Shown here: positions 21,260 through 34,176 of the stretch, one piece after another
How the letters are laid out: the number at the start of each line of letters is the position of its first letter
Numbering within the stretch: position 1 is the stretch's first letter
Program-made: the position numbers and the translations under genes
The notes under the pieces: generated by a model
Databases searched by the model: none
Told to the model about the DNA's origin: nothing
Seen by the model: only the letters and a program-made list of their open reading frames with translations
Origin: Epiperipatus broadwayi
Taxonomy: Eukaryota; Onychophora; Udeonychophora; Euonychophora; Peripatidae
DNA: 64,000 nt
Reading direction: 5' to 3'
NCBI GenBank assembly: GCA_028023455.1
Contig: JAQFVV010012395.1
Location: forward strand, 498,001 to 562,000

Positions 21260-23984
21260 TAGTTACTTCACTGTTTTATTTTAATATGTATATATGTAAT
21301 TAATAATAAATTCAAATACAAATGGATTTTTTATTGGCACAAGAAATACAAATCAAATATATATATATATATTATTAAAATATAACTTTCCTTTTATTTT
21401 GCCTCATTTGTTAATGCTTAAATATTTTGATTTAATTTAAATACAAAATTATTTATTATTAATTCTTATTTATATAATTCTCATTTTTATAAAGTATTTG
21501 AATTAAAAAACTCATCAAATTTACACCATAACCCAGGCAACAGTTCCAGTCTTCAAATCATTTAAAAAAATACTTATGTTTAATTAAATGATTGGAAATG
21601 GCTAAAAAAAGAGAAAAACACTTATTTCAAATAGAATATTACTTGACAAAAATATAAAGATAAAGAAAAAGTTAGTTCACTTTTTTTTTGCTTTATAGTC
21701 AACAACAATCAGATTGTCTTGAGTCTATTCTTTAACTAATGTTTATTATTTAAGGAACAATTAGTTTTTAAAAAAATTCTGATCATAGCAATTATCTACA
21801 TAAAAAATCTCTATACCTTTTTCTATATTTGAACCTTAAGTCGGCACACTTTTATTGTGCCATAAATTGCCATAAATTGTACTTCTAAATTAATTATAAA
21901 ACGAAAATCATATACTGTTAGTACATTTATCCTTAAAAGAAAAAAAAATTCAGTTACAAATATTTAAAAACTATTATGTTGTTTGATCATTGATTAATTC
22001 AATATGCAAATTGATTAATTATTAATCCATCAGAATTATACTAATTAATTTAAACTATTATTTTAAAATAGAAAGTGATATAATTCAAATGTTAAAAGTA
22101 AAATTGAGAAGCCAGTAAATAAGTTATACTCTTACTATTGCCAATTATTGATAATTCAAATATTCCCAGATACTTTTCATTTACAAATATACACTTAAGA
22201 ATGTAATTACAGTAAAATTATTAAAGTTGGCTGAAAAAATTTCTGATAATAGAAAGTTCGAATTCAATAATATAATGGAGAAAAATTGTGATTTTTCTAC
22301 AAACTAGATTTTTTTTTATAAATTATGCAAACTGAATCTATATGTGTGCTTGTATAAGTGTGGCTATGTGTGTATATATATATAATGTCATCAAATTGAT
22401 CTTGATTTCTGTGATCATATCATTGACATTTTTCCGGAATTATCTATCATTTAGCTAATTTTTAAAACTTTTTAGTGTGGCATATTCTGGACATCATCTT
22501 TCACCATCATTTTTTCTGAGCATTATATACTTTTTAATGCTTTAGGTATATAAATATTTACTGAATAAACTACAAATGACAATAATTTTTGATAAATAAA
22601 TAATTTTTTTTTAAAATTATTTTACAAATGTTTGTTCATATAAGAAATAATGATTTTAGTTGAGAGTTTGTTTTATTCATTGTAAAATAAGTGATATTTT
22701 AGTCGAGTGAAAAGTTCTCCTAAAATTACTGACTTTTATTGATTGGAATTTTATACATTCATTGTCATATGCTATTCTTTCTGCATGTGTCATGGTTTTA
22801 ATATTACTATGATTTATTTAATTAACAAGTCAATAATTAAAAGATCAATATGCTAGAAAACTCTTTACTAATTGCAACAACCTGTAAACTGTGCTGAGAT
22901 CATAGGTGATTAACATTTGTCAAATTGTCCAGAGATCATTAATGTTGCTGAAGATGTCAACAAATGTTCCATAAAAAAATAATAATTAAATGATAAACAT
23001 TAATTTTGTCTAGTTGTGTACCAACCATTTTTTGTATCATATTTTTCAATTTTTTATAGTGGAATACTTTAATAATCAAATAAATTGTGTTATCATTTTA
23101 TGGATTTTGAAAATAGTATGGATGTATAACTTTTTATATAAAATAGTTTTTTTCATCTGATTTATATTCAGAAATAAAATGCATTGAGTATTAATTATGT
23201 GTTATTTTTATTTTAATAAACTACATTTTCTCAAAAAAGTGTAAAAGATTTACTGTATGATGTTTTTAAAATAATAAACTATATATTTATATATTATTTT
23301 TATAATGAAATCTTGTTAAAGTAAAAAAAAAATTTTAAGAAAAATTATTTGTATTTTTGAGTAGAAATAATGTAATATGAAGTTGCAAAACATTGAGCAT
23401 TAAAGTGGCAGTTTGACTTTGAATCCCTGAATCTTTATTTCAAATCTGCTACTTAAGCTAAGCCATACAATATTTTTAATTTATAAATAGCTACAATATT
23501 TTTTTTGTAATTTCTATTTTACTTCATGTGTCTTTATGACAAAATTAGGCAAAGTATTAGTGAATAAGTTGTAATTTTGATTAGTCTCATTGCTGTAAAA
23601 AAAAAATCATGATACACTGTATATAATTTGTATTTACTCTATTAAGATTTTTGTATCATCGGATAAATCTATTAAAAGTATGTATTCATATATCTAAAAA
23701 AATTGTCATTTATTACGTTTTGTGCTTTCTTATACTGTTTTTAGTCTGATTTCTAATTTTTTCTTTTAATATTATTTTTATATATTTTAAATATTGATTT
23801 ATTATTTTTAAACAAGCAATTATTTATTTGCATTTCTTATAAAAGTCAATTTAAACATTATGTAGATCCCATTTTTCACACATTTTTAAAAGTGATAACC
23901 CATTTTTGATCAAATGAAAATTTTCTTGATTTCTTAATCCAGTTATAAAAGTAATAGATACAAAGATTATGTAAAGGTAAATGG
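21260..23984. other. AT-rich non-coding stretch
   Basis: No gene or element that I can support. Confidence 0.45.
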
Positions 23985-24110
23985 CAAAACAGTCACTAAA
24001 TAGGCAATTGGAGGGGTATTCATTTGGATTGGCCCCTCATAGAGGAACAATGAATGAAAAGATATTACTCACCTGGTTTGCCAATTGTTGAGTGATTTTA
24101 TTGTCTAGTT
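23985..24110. repeat. Dispersed short repeat, copy 1
   Basis: Shares an ordered set of blocks with 63030-63130: caaaacagtcactaaatag against caaaatagtccctaaatag, and gaggaacaatgaatga against aaggaacaatgaaaga. The ends are partly inverted (ggcaattgg / ttgccaatt), so it may be a small MITE. Confidence 0.4.
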
Positions 24111-24424
24111 AAAAATAACTTGGCAACTATATACTTTCCAACATTGGATAGTTAGCTGAGCTGATCATATTTGGCAATATATATATATATATTATCCTAA
24201 TTAGAACATGAAAAAAAAATCAAAAATTAAACAAATCTGTATTCAAACTCAGACTGTAAATATAAATTTGGTGCATCATTAAATTTGTGTAATTAGCCTT
24301 TAATCTTAATCTTATAGTAACAAATAAGGGTGGAACAAAATAAAAATATATATACATAATTATTTTTCTAAGTTTATTAAATAATTGAATAACTATTGTT
24401 GTGGAGCTCATAAGAAGTTAAAAT

Positions 24425-24500
24425 ATTGGAAGTGCCAGAACTGGATCCAAGGATCTTACATTCCAGAGTTTAACTGTTTATCACTGCATTAATCCATGCA
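24425..24500 (-). repeat. tRNA-derived SINE head (relic)
   Basis: On minus: GCAGTGATAAACAG (A-box-like), ACTCTGGAATGTAAGATCC, then TTGGATCCAGTTCTGGCAC (B-box-like, near GGTTCRANNC). The same layout occurs on plus at 51415-51490. It is too degenerate to be a functional tRNA. Confidence 0.4.
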
Positions 24501-25139
24501 AGGTAAAAAACTTTATTAATTACATAAAATAAAATGACTTCAATTAAAATGAAAAGGAAGTAAACTTACTATTAATTGGAAGTATATGCTTGTTTACTTT
24601 GACACAGTAATTTAAATTTCAATGTTATGTTTTAATTGCAATCAGTGCTGAAAATGATTTGCACAAATAGAAGATAATAAATAACAGAATTTAATAATAT
24701 AAGTCTAATAATTGCAAATATAGTAACTTTCACATTGAGATATCAAGGTAGCTTTGGTTTTTTTTTTTTTGAATAAGATAAATTCAATTTTTTGAAGTTA
24801 TGTAGTATGATGAAATTATATAAAAATCATGTGAGTATTTGTGTTTGAATATATTTGTACTGATATCTGCTTAAATTTCAAGTTGATAGAACTAATTGTT
24901 AGTTAGCTATTGGAAAGGTAATAAAGACTGTGCAAAATGAGCAAGCTAAATTTTAAGCATCATATCAAATTTTATGTAGAAATCTGAAAAAAAAAAAAAA
25001 CATTACTGAAACATAAATGTTGAAAGTGGCATATGATAAAGAAGCTATGAAAAAACAATGTTAGTAGCATAAGTGATTTAAAGATGAGACAGAAGATGTG
25101 ATGAGAAACTAGAAGCTAACAGTTAAAAATAACAATGAC

Positions 25140-25745
25140 ATTAATATTAGCAAAGTGCAAACAGTGAGGCAGATTGTCAGATTAATATGGTAGCTGAAAA
25201 ATTGCAGATTAATCAAGAAGCAATTAGACTAATTTTAAATCAAGAATTGGATAAGAGAAAGATTTCTGCAAAGTTTGTACTTCAAATTTTAACAGATGAA
25301 CAGAAACGACATTGGCTTGAAATTGTGATTGTTCTTTGTACAAATATACATTGGTTTTGAGAATAATTACAGGTGATGAAACTTTGTATTTCTAATATGG
25401 TCCAGCAACAAAATGTCAGTAGAAATCTCTCAATTTATTACATTTAAGAAAGCATAAATATCATGTTTCTTCAATCACAAGGAAATAATTCAATAATTTG
25501 TTGAAGACAAAGACTCGAGTGGCAATGCTATTTAGAGATGCTGAAGAAATTGAAGAAAAAAACTGAATTGTGATATGACAAATGGATCATTTATCATGAC
25601 AACATGCCACATCATAGTGCATTCACTGTGTTTGTAGCCAAAAAACTGATTATTCAATTACATCACTATGTTTATTTATTTGATTTACTTCCTTGTGATT
25701 TAAAAGGACAGAGATTTTTTAATATTACTGATATCTAACAAAATG
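25140..25745 (+). pseudogene. mariner-type transposase relic
   Basis: Broken frames preserve ordered mariner landmarks: VAEKLQINQEAIRLILNQEL with KRKISAKFVLQILTDEQKRH (helix-turn-helix linker), RIITGDETLYF (first catalytic Asp at about 25374), IYHDNMPHHSAFTVFVAKKL (second Asp at about 25600) and YLFDLLPCDL (third Asp at about 25697). The last two are separated by about the 34 residues expected of the D,D34D triad of mariner transposases, which cut and paste the element. Several stops and frameshifts (for example just after the first Asp) disable it. Element ends, expected some 250 bp further out on each side, were not identified. Confidence 0.75.
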
Positions 25746-26587
25746 TGAGATGGATATGATATTCTAGAACAGCTTCCCAAAATGGGAACACCATTAAAGT
25801 CACAATGTGAATACTTTAAAAGCAATAGTGGCTACTAGTATGCACTTGTATATTTTTTATCCTGGGAGTTAAGTTGTCACATCTTATATATGGTTGCCCT
25901 GCTCTGTGTGATAGATGCAATTTTAATAAAATTAATAATTCAGAGACATTATAATGCATCAAAAATTACACGTTTTTAAGTTATAATGAGTCATATCTTT
26001 TTAAAATAATGTGAAATATATAGCAAAAACCAAATTCATTTAAAAAAATGAGTACCATTGAGAAATTTTCTAAAAATATAAGTACTCGAACAATATATTT
26101 TTGAATTAAATTGTGATCCCACCCCCATAATCTTTATACAATACCTAGTTTTAGCTTTAATATAAACTATAGGTTCAATATGTCTAGTTATATAATATCC
26201 TTTTCAAGTAAAAATTGAAGTTTGTAATAAATTTCAATTATTTTTTCTTTATGATCAGTTTATCAAATAACCGTAGAAGAAAATATCTAATGAAAAAAAA
26301 AAGAAATTCTTTACCTGTCTGAGAGAAAAAACCTCCATTCTATTCTAGATTAGTTCTCTACAGGACAACATTGCTGTTTATACATGTGTATTTTTAACCA
26401 AAACAGTATTGGAGGTTAATGTTATTTTTTCCCCTCTGATTATTTTTTTTTTATTGATATTATTTACCAGATTCTACAATTTTAATTTGCCTTTATTTAT
26501 CTTAGAGAAACTTTTTAAATGTGGTAAACAATAATGAACTTTCCATATCTCTGAGTAAATTATTACACATTAAATAACTATTTTTTG
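25746..26587. other. AT-rich stretch downstream of mariner relic
   Basis: May include the mariner 3' untranslated part. No terminal repeat recognised. Confidence 0.35.
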
Positions 26588-26705
26588 TCATCATTATTCT
26601 CATCGTCCCCAAGTTTAATCTAGTTTCTCCAATCCCTAACCTCTCTTCTCCATATTATACCAGCAAATTTTCTTATTTCATCCATTCATCACATTTTTTT
26701 GTAAT
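26588..26705 (-). mobile_element. RTE 3'-end fragment
   Basis: The reverse complement matches the last 120 bp of the RTE at 1787-5001: GATGGATGAAATAAG-like coding sequence for the RWMDEI segment through to a GATGAT-type tail. Confidence 0.6.
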
Positions 26706-28239
26706 ATTAGCTTATTTGTATATTTATATTTCATTTTAAGAAATTACATTTATGTTTTGAAATTCTATTAAGCATTTAGTCTTAATACTTTTAATCCTAT
26801 GCAAGACATACATTTTATAATGTTTCATACTTTGAAATAAATAATGTTTCCAAGTGTACTATAGTTGATGAAATAGATTTCCTGCTGAAACCATGGTCCT
26901 ATAAGAACTGGTTTGTACTTTTTTAATTGAGCAACTAACATCCAACAGATTTGCAACATCAGTTTTATTTTTGCATTAAACATATAGTTTTGTTCCATCT
27001 TATAAAAAGATGCAGATAAACAATGTCATAATTAAATGAATTTTAAAATTAAGTATAGAAGGTATAATAGTTGGCACAAAGCTTTGTTGTTAAATATTTT
27101 AGAAGAAATGAGATTTGCCGATTTGTTTCATAAAGTGAATTTATTTTCAGCCCCCCCCCTCCCCCCCAAGTTTTCTGCTACTCTAGATTTTTAGAAAAAA
27201 TAAAGCCATAATAAATTGTAATTATTTTATTCTATCAATTTAACATACATATGGACTCATCATTTGAATAATAATACAAGCTTAAAAATTACAGATTCTG
27301 TTGCTTTTTGCAAATATCATCACTGCAAAAAAACTGGCACATAACATTTCACAAATAGTAGAACATAAATTTAAAGATTATCAAAGGTATAATAACTTCA
27401 GTTGGTAAGTTTTTTTTATTGATTAAAATATTTCTATGCAAAATGATTTGCAAATTTTTTTTTTAAAAAAAAACAACAAAAACAAAACAAGGTCTAAAAA
27501 AAACAACGAAGTTTTGGATATAAAAAATCAGTTTTTTTTTCTTTTAATCAGATTAGAATACTACTTCATTCAAATCCCAGGATTTCACTATACCTTGTGA
27601 ATAAAAAGAAAGGACACTACTAGCAGTTAGCTAGATCTTGTCTGAAACACTTTTGAATGATAATAAATAAATAATTCAGCAGAAATGAAGAAATAGACAA
27701 TTAAGAGAGCTAGAAATTACAAGACTATATATATTATCCTAAACAGACTTAAATATTTGTCAGAAAGAAGTAAATGACAACTATTTTGTTTTGGATGAGT
27801 CATATTTAAAGAGTGATTTGTACTTTATTTTATATAATTCAGATTTATAAATAAGATTTATTATCCGGGTATTATTTTAAAAGAAACTGCAAATCAAAAA
27901 AAGGGAAAGAAATGAATTTGTAATAAATTCTCTTTACTTGTTAAAATTGATTTTTTTAAAATATATATATATTATTATATCACATATGTATGCTAAGCTT
28001 ATAAATTTGGTAAGTTTATGAATTTTATATGTTATTAATAAGACAAAAAAAATAAAGAAAGAAATAATGATAATCATACAAATGCAATGTACACAAATTG
28101 TCTTATTTCCAATAGTCTCATTCATTTATAGTTAAATTTACATTTGATTACTGAAAATTGGATTTATGTACATGATATATATGTACAATTGTTTGTTTAA
28201 TAGTTTACATATGTTCGCATATATTTCTATCAGTTTAAC
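26706..28239. other. AT-rich non-coding stretch
   Basis: Holds a C-rich run (about 27151-27168). No gene seen. Confidence 0.45.
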
Positions 28240-29090
28240 GAATTAGGGATAGGCTCAGGTCAAGTCATCCCTGTACAAATTATAGTTATATTAAATTAGG
28301 TTTATTCAGTTAGAATTAGGACCAAAAGAGTCATCTCTTTATAATTATTGTTATATAAGAAGTGGTTATGCTTAGGAATAGTATCTAAAAAAGACATTTC
28401 CTTACGATTATTGTAATAAAGATAGCATTGATGTCTATCCCATATGGAACATGTGTATGTGTAAATACTAGGTGACACGTGAGTCAAAGAAATGTTATAA
28501 TTATGAATTTATACATAAAATTATATTCAAGTTTATTGAAGTCAGCATTAAAGATAAGGTGAACGAGTTACATTATCTATAAATATATTGATACTATGAT
28601 GTATAAAGATTAAAGGACTTTGTTAAAGAAATAAATTGCATATCAATTAATAATACTTTGTAAATAAATTACTGTTACATGATTTGTTAATTTATTAAAA
28701 AAGATAAATTGTATATCAATTAATGGGCACACTTGTAAATAAATTACTATCACCGTTTACTACTTTATGTAAGATTGCATGGACTACCATCAATCGGGAA
28801 TAACTTATGTTCTCCGTGATTTAGTCCAGCATTTGAAATGGGGCTGTGCAATTATTATATTGAATAAAATGGCAACTGTATAATTTATATAAATAATAGA
28901 GAAAATGTAAAATAAATGAACTATGTAAGTTATCATTACACAATAAAACCAACATTTATATCATATTGAATAAAATACTTTTAAATACACTTGTTAATTT
29001 ATTTCTCGGTACTTAAAGCCAGATAGCACCCGTGTAATTTATGTAAATAAATAGAGGAAATGTAAAATAAATAAACTATGCAATTGATCT
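28240..29090. repeat. Degenerate tandem repeats
   Basis: Two diverged sets. In 28250-28420 a unit of about 65-70 bp recurs (gtcatc-ct-ta--attat-gttatat). In 28610-29090, blocks such as aaattg-atatcaattaat with gtaaataaattact, and gtaatttat-taaataa with gaaaatgtaaaataaat-aactatg, each appear twice. Confidence 0.45.
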
Positions 29091-30730
29091 GCAGAAAAAC
29101 ATTTTATGGTTTCACAGTCTCTTATTAAAAACATCATAATGAAGCATTAAACATTTCATCATCTGTAAAAAAAATTTTTTACATGAATATTTAAAATTTG
29201 TTACAGTATCTCATAAGATTCATTTACAAAAAATATATTGCAGATTATTTTGAAGAGCATATGTCAGAACAAAAACATGTCAATTAGGATTAATGACAAA
29301 TCATGATGTATCATAAGAATATAATACTTTTTTCCACAATGTTGACTGCAATTGCAATAGTTTTTCATTTTATACTCAACACATAAAGATTCATCTGATC
29401 AAACAGATGCTAAGAATAAATACCAATTGACCAACCAATGATTAGATGACCATGCAAGTTAGCTATAAAAAGATTTATGCATACCTAGAAATTTTCAACT
29501 ATCTAAACAAAGCTTTAAAGTTCCATACTTGGATTCAACCCTCATATTATGAATATGTCAATTAATGCACTACAATAAAACATGTATCAGGTATATTATA
29601 TCTAAAGAAATCTTCAAAATACTATATGAATAAGTCTATCATAAAGGCAAATGGTAGTTAACTATAGATATTCTTTTCATTTTAAACTCGAGGGAGTTTA
29701 ATAAAAATCATATCAAAAATTATATAAATTAAAATAAATATTTTTGTGAGTAAAAAAGGATATTTTTCAATTTTATCTCTGCACATAAATTACTCGTTTG
29801 GGCTGGATCTTGCTATTTTCTGTTACCCAACTCCCCAATGTTAATACCCTTTAACAAAACTATTCATTTAACATCTTGGTCAAATTGAAAATGACCAGTC
29901 AACAAATAGAGAAGTGAAATACAACACCACTTAATGGCAATTCATATTTCATTTATGTCCAAAAAATAAATTTTGGTGTTGAATGCAAGTCTTATTGAAG
30001 TATACTTTTGTACTAATCCATAAGCTTTTTGATTCCATCAGAAAAGATTTTTAGCTATTCCTGAAGATGTGCATGCCATTTCTTTCACCTCCTTATTACT
30101 ATTAAATCTCTATGTAATACTTCTATAAAAATCGTAGGTATTAAAATTATTTGAAGTAATTAATAATGGGAAAATTTTTATATTTAAAAGTTTACATTGT
30201 TGTAATTACTAGATACATGCATTATTCAAAGTGCAAAAGAACAATTTTTGATGTTTTAATTTTCATATAAACTCTTAAGTTTCAATTTGTTTGTAATTAC
30301 AGATAAATATAATTTATTATTAGCAGTTGGGTTTGTGATCAAGCTTTTCCAGCCATAATCGGATAAATTAAAATCTATCTTCATATACATTTTCTGAATT
30401 TTGTATTTGCCATAATATTTCCTAAATGAATCTGATGTCTTTTACTCCTCTTCCCCCTCTTTATTACAGAAATAGGTTTGATTGATCTTTTGCATAGCAT
30501 TTTTTTTGATAGATTACTGCCACTTGTAGTTGTGATTATGTTCCTGTTTAAATGAAATAACTTTTTTGAAGTTTTTATGAACTAAAAAAATTGACTGGAT
30601 TTATACTATATGAAACTCACACCTAAAGATATGAAGATTTTAAAAAAATCTTAAAAGGCAGCATTTTATAGGTAGAAGAAAAAATAATATTTAAGATAAA
30701 TTACTAAGTACTTTCTATACATTGAATATA
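29091..30730. other. AT-rich non-coding stretch
   Basis: No supported gene or element. Confidence 0.45.
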
Positions 30731-31164
30731 GTTTCTATCCGCTTTTAACATCTTGTGAAGGGATGCAATCATAATCATATAACCAAAGACATGAAAAAGA
30801 TTATGATCCCCAAGATGCACATTTCATGTTGAACTAGCACTCATCAGTTAGCCCAGATCACAATCTCTTACATATATCTTTACCACTGTTCAATATATAT
30901 ATATATAGATAGTAAACTACTAGTTTAATTGATAAGTGTTAAAGTTGTGAGGGCAGCATATTTGACACTTATCAAATAAACTGTAGTAGTTTGCTATATA
31001 TATACTAAACAGTGATAAAGATATATGTAAGAGATTTTAGTCTGGGATAACTAATGAATACTAATTTAGCATGAAATGGGCTTAGGATCATAGATCTTTT
31101 TCATGACTTTGGTTATATGTTTATGATTACATTCCTCCACAAGGTTTTAAAAACAGATAGAAAC
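30731..31164. mobile_element. 434-bp foldback element
   Basis: The two halves are inverted copies over almost their whole length (gtttctatccgcttttaa against ttaaaaacagatagaaac; agacatgaaaaagat against atctttttcatgact; tgataagtgttaaa against tttgacacttatca), with a centre near 30947-30955. Non-coding MITE. Confidence 0.75.
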
Positions 31165-33897
31165 CATGCCCTACCTAGCATGAGAGTGATGTAATGAAGA
31201 TTACACTATAGAAATATTCATTATTAGATAATTTCTAGTTCAATGAATGAGTAATAAAAATTCTTAATATACCTTCTATATAACCATTACTGTTAAATAT
31301 GCAGTTTCAGAACAATCTCTTAATCAGTGTTATGTTTTCAACATCATAGTGTATGCACATATATATTGTACTTTAGATGATATAAAATTATTAAAAGTAT
31401 TGTTTTGTTTTTTGCAGTGAACAAATGCATTAAGAAAGATATGTAATTGCTGATGATTCATAATGGATAAGCAATTTGTCTTATTCTTTTTCCATACACT
31501 GACAAAAATAAATATAGTAATTAACCTTTATTAAAATAGTAAAATTGAACTCAACAAATGAACATACTTTGAAAATTCATTTAATCTCAGTTGCAACTAC
31601 TTTATATAGACACAATTTGTCCAGATAATTACAAAATAGATTACTAGCATGATAATTTTCGCTTAAATTTAGCTTCTAGTCCTTTAGATCATCCGACAAT
31701 CAATATTTTAAATTTGATTCTAAAATATGACTTCTCCCAAGTTTATTCTAGTAATGCTAATTTTTAATTTATCTTTTAAGTACTTCAGAAAATGTTCTTA
31801 ATTTTATCATCCATCTTAATATTTTCTAGTTGTAATTTTCTTTAATTCATGTGATACTATATCCTTGAAAAAATATGCATTCCTTGTTTTTCATTTTAAA
31901 ACAAACAATATTTTAATACTCCATAGCTATACCCCCCCCCCCTTTAAATAAAGATTGAATTTTTCAGCCATTCTATATATAGATAGATAAATGACAATTA
32001 CTTATCCTCTTTATTAATTTTGAATGGATACAAATATTTATTGAGGATTTACCCAAAAAACTATTAATAACAATAATACATATTCTAACAAAAAATTCAA
32101 TATATTGTCACAAATAAAAATTTTGGATCAAAATCATTCATACATCAGACAGCATTTTCAATTCAACATAAATGACTCAAATCATTCATCTTATACAGAA
32201 ATTAACTTGCTAAATCCACTGTAAAGTATTATTGATCATGAAATGTAAGCAATAAAATTTTTTGTTAAACTGCCAACACAGGATACTTAATTCTAAAGAC
32301 ATCTTTTAATCATTAAACTTTTATCTTTATAAAATGATAAAGCTAACAATTTGTTCATAAGAAATTTTCAGAAAAATAAAAAACAAAATGTTAATCAAAT
32401 TAGAATTCTTTTATTTACTATGTTTGTTTGTTTTTTTTTTGTACATAATTATTTAAAAATAGATTTCTTGCATTTGTTACAAAAATATTTTTAAAAAAAC
32501 CTTGATTTTCTGAGAAAAAGTATGAAGTTCTATATTTTTAAATAATTTTTTAAAATAACAGTATAATTTAGAACATTTTTACTGATATGAAACCGGATTT
32601 TTATAAAATATAAATTAAAAAAACAATAAATATTAACAAAGTGTTTTATAAAAACAATAAAAAAGGATAACAAATTATATATAATATTTCAATTAATGAC
32701 TCAAACAAAACATCTGATGAAAAAAGATAATTTATGTATTCTAATTTACAAATACTTGTAACTTTTATAGTGATGATTTTGTCTATGAAAATGAATTGAA
32801 AAAATAACATTCAAGTGAGCGATATCTTTATTATTTTTCATTAAAAAAAATAAATGAAAAGGATGGAAATTGGTATAAATAAATAATGGAATCAATTTCA
32901 AACTCTAAAATTAATTAACAGTATGAGATTATATTTCTACTAGTAATATCCATTTCTTTTTTTTTAACTGCCAAAATCATAAGTACCAAATAGTTTTTAT
33001 CATATAATCCAATTTTCACATTTATACACACACATTAATTAGAAATGCAAAGCAGAATTTATCAACTAGAAATTGTTTTTTATAAATATATAACACTCAT
33101 GTTTCTAAAATAAACTATTGAAAGCACTCTCTAATTTTTAAAATTTTTATATTGTTTTAAAAAATGTATATGACAAAAAAAAAAGTTAAATGTGTCAGAT
33201 GATATGGTTGGACAATGCTGATTCACATGTTATTAAATATTTCTAACCATGTGCGGTTTCAGTTTTTATAAATGAGAAAAATAATTACTGTTGAATTAAA
33301 ATTTTTTATCAGGAGATTCATTTTAAATTTGAATATATAAGCACTTATCCAAAGACTTTAAATTGTTACTGGTAATATAATCAAGAAATGAGATTGCAGA
33401 TTCCATAACTAATTTTTGATCTTTATCATGATACAATGATACAAAATATATCTATTTAGCAACTAAATTTAATAAAGCAAGGATTCAAGCACTCGAAGCT
33501 TTGAATTCAATTATCAAATTATACAAATGTAAAAAATCAAGTCAAGTACAGCCTTTAAAAAGGAAAACTTATCAATATGTGAAAATATTACCATCTGATT
33601 TATTTTTTTACATAATCAAAATATTTAACATGGATACTTCATCATTCTCATTCAAATATTTAATTGTTTTCATAACCCACCCTTATTAGATGCCTAAAAT
33701 CCTTATCCCAAATATCTTTTAAGTTGTTTATTTTCTTTTATTTAGCTAACTTATCATGTTTTACTTCAACAATTTTGATAAATGTATGAAACTTTCTTTG
33801 GCTTTTATTTCCAATTTGATTTTTAAAGATGTGAGATTTGTTTCTCATACTAACTTTGTACAATTCTTGAAATCAATAAAAACTACTATTTGATACT
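31165..33897. other. AT-rich non-coding stretch
   Basis: Holds a C9-10 run near 31933. Lies beyond the 3' end of the armadillo gene. No gene supported. Confidence 0.45.
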
Positions 33898-33903
33898 TTT
33901 ATT
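33898..33903 (-). promoter_or_regulatory. Polyadenylation signal AATAAA (armadillo gene)
   Basis: On minus, CCAATAAAAG lies about 155 nt after the stop codon at 34058. It is the first canonical hexamer in a reasonable position, though AT-richness makes chance hits common. Confidence 0.35.
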
Positions 33904-34057
33904 GGCACAATTTTTTTTTCTTTTATATATAATCTTTCTTCAGGAAGTTGACAATTTACAAAAACATATTTTAATAGAAAAGCAGAAAATAAAAATATAT
34001 TAAAAATATATATATTTTTAAATATACAGTTAACAAAAAAGTATTTTGAATGGCCAA

Positions 34058-34176
34058 CTATAGCTTGAGCATTATTGTAGCAACCAGATCTTTTACTTGG
34101 CCATTACTTGTTAAAGTTAGATCTTGAAGCTTTTGAATGTTGAATTTTTTTGGAAAACAAATAGCAAATTGTTCAT
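34058..34176 (-). CDS. Armadillo gene, terminal exon
   Basis: 119 nt after a TTTCTTTACAG acceptor. Completes a split Asp codon, then reads EQFAICFPKKFNIQKLQDLT and VKDLVATIMLKL before TAG. This matches the short helical tail that ends Vac8-type proteins. Confidence 0.75.

Noticed and set aside
28610-29090. CRISPR-like spaced repeats
   Set aside because: Repeats are diverged, AT-rich and irregularly spaced, and the DNA is clearly eukaryotic.
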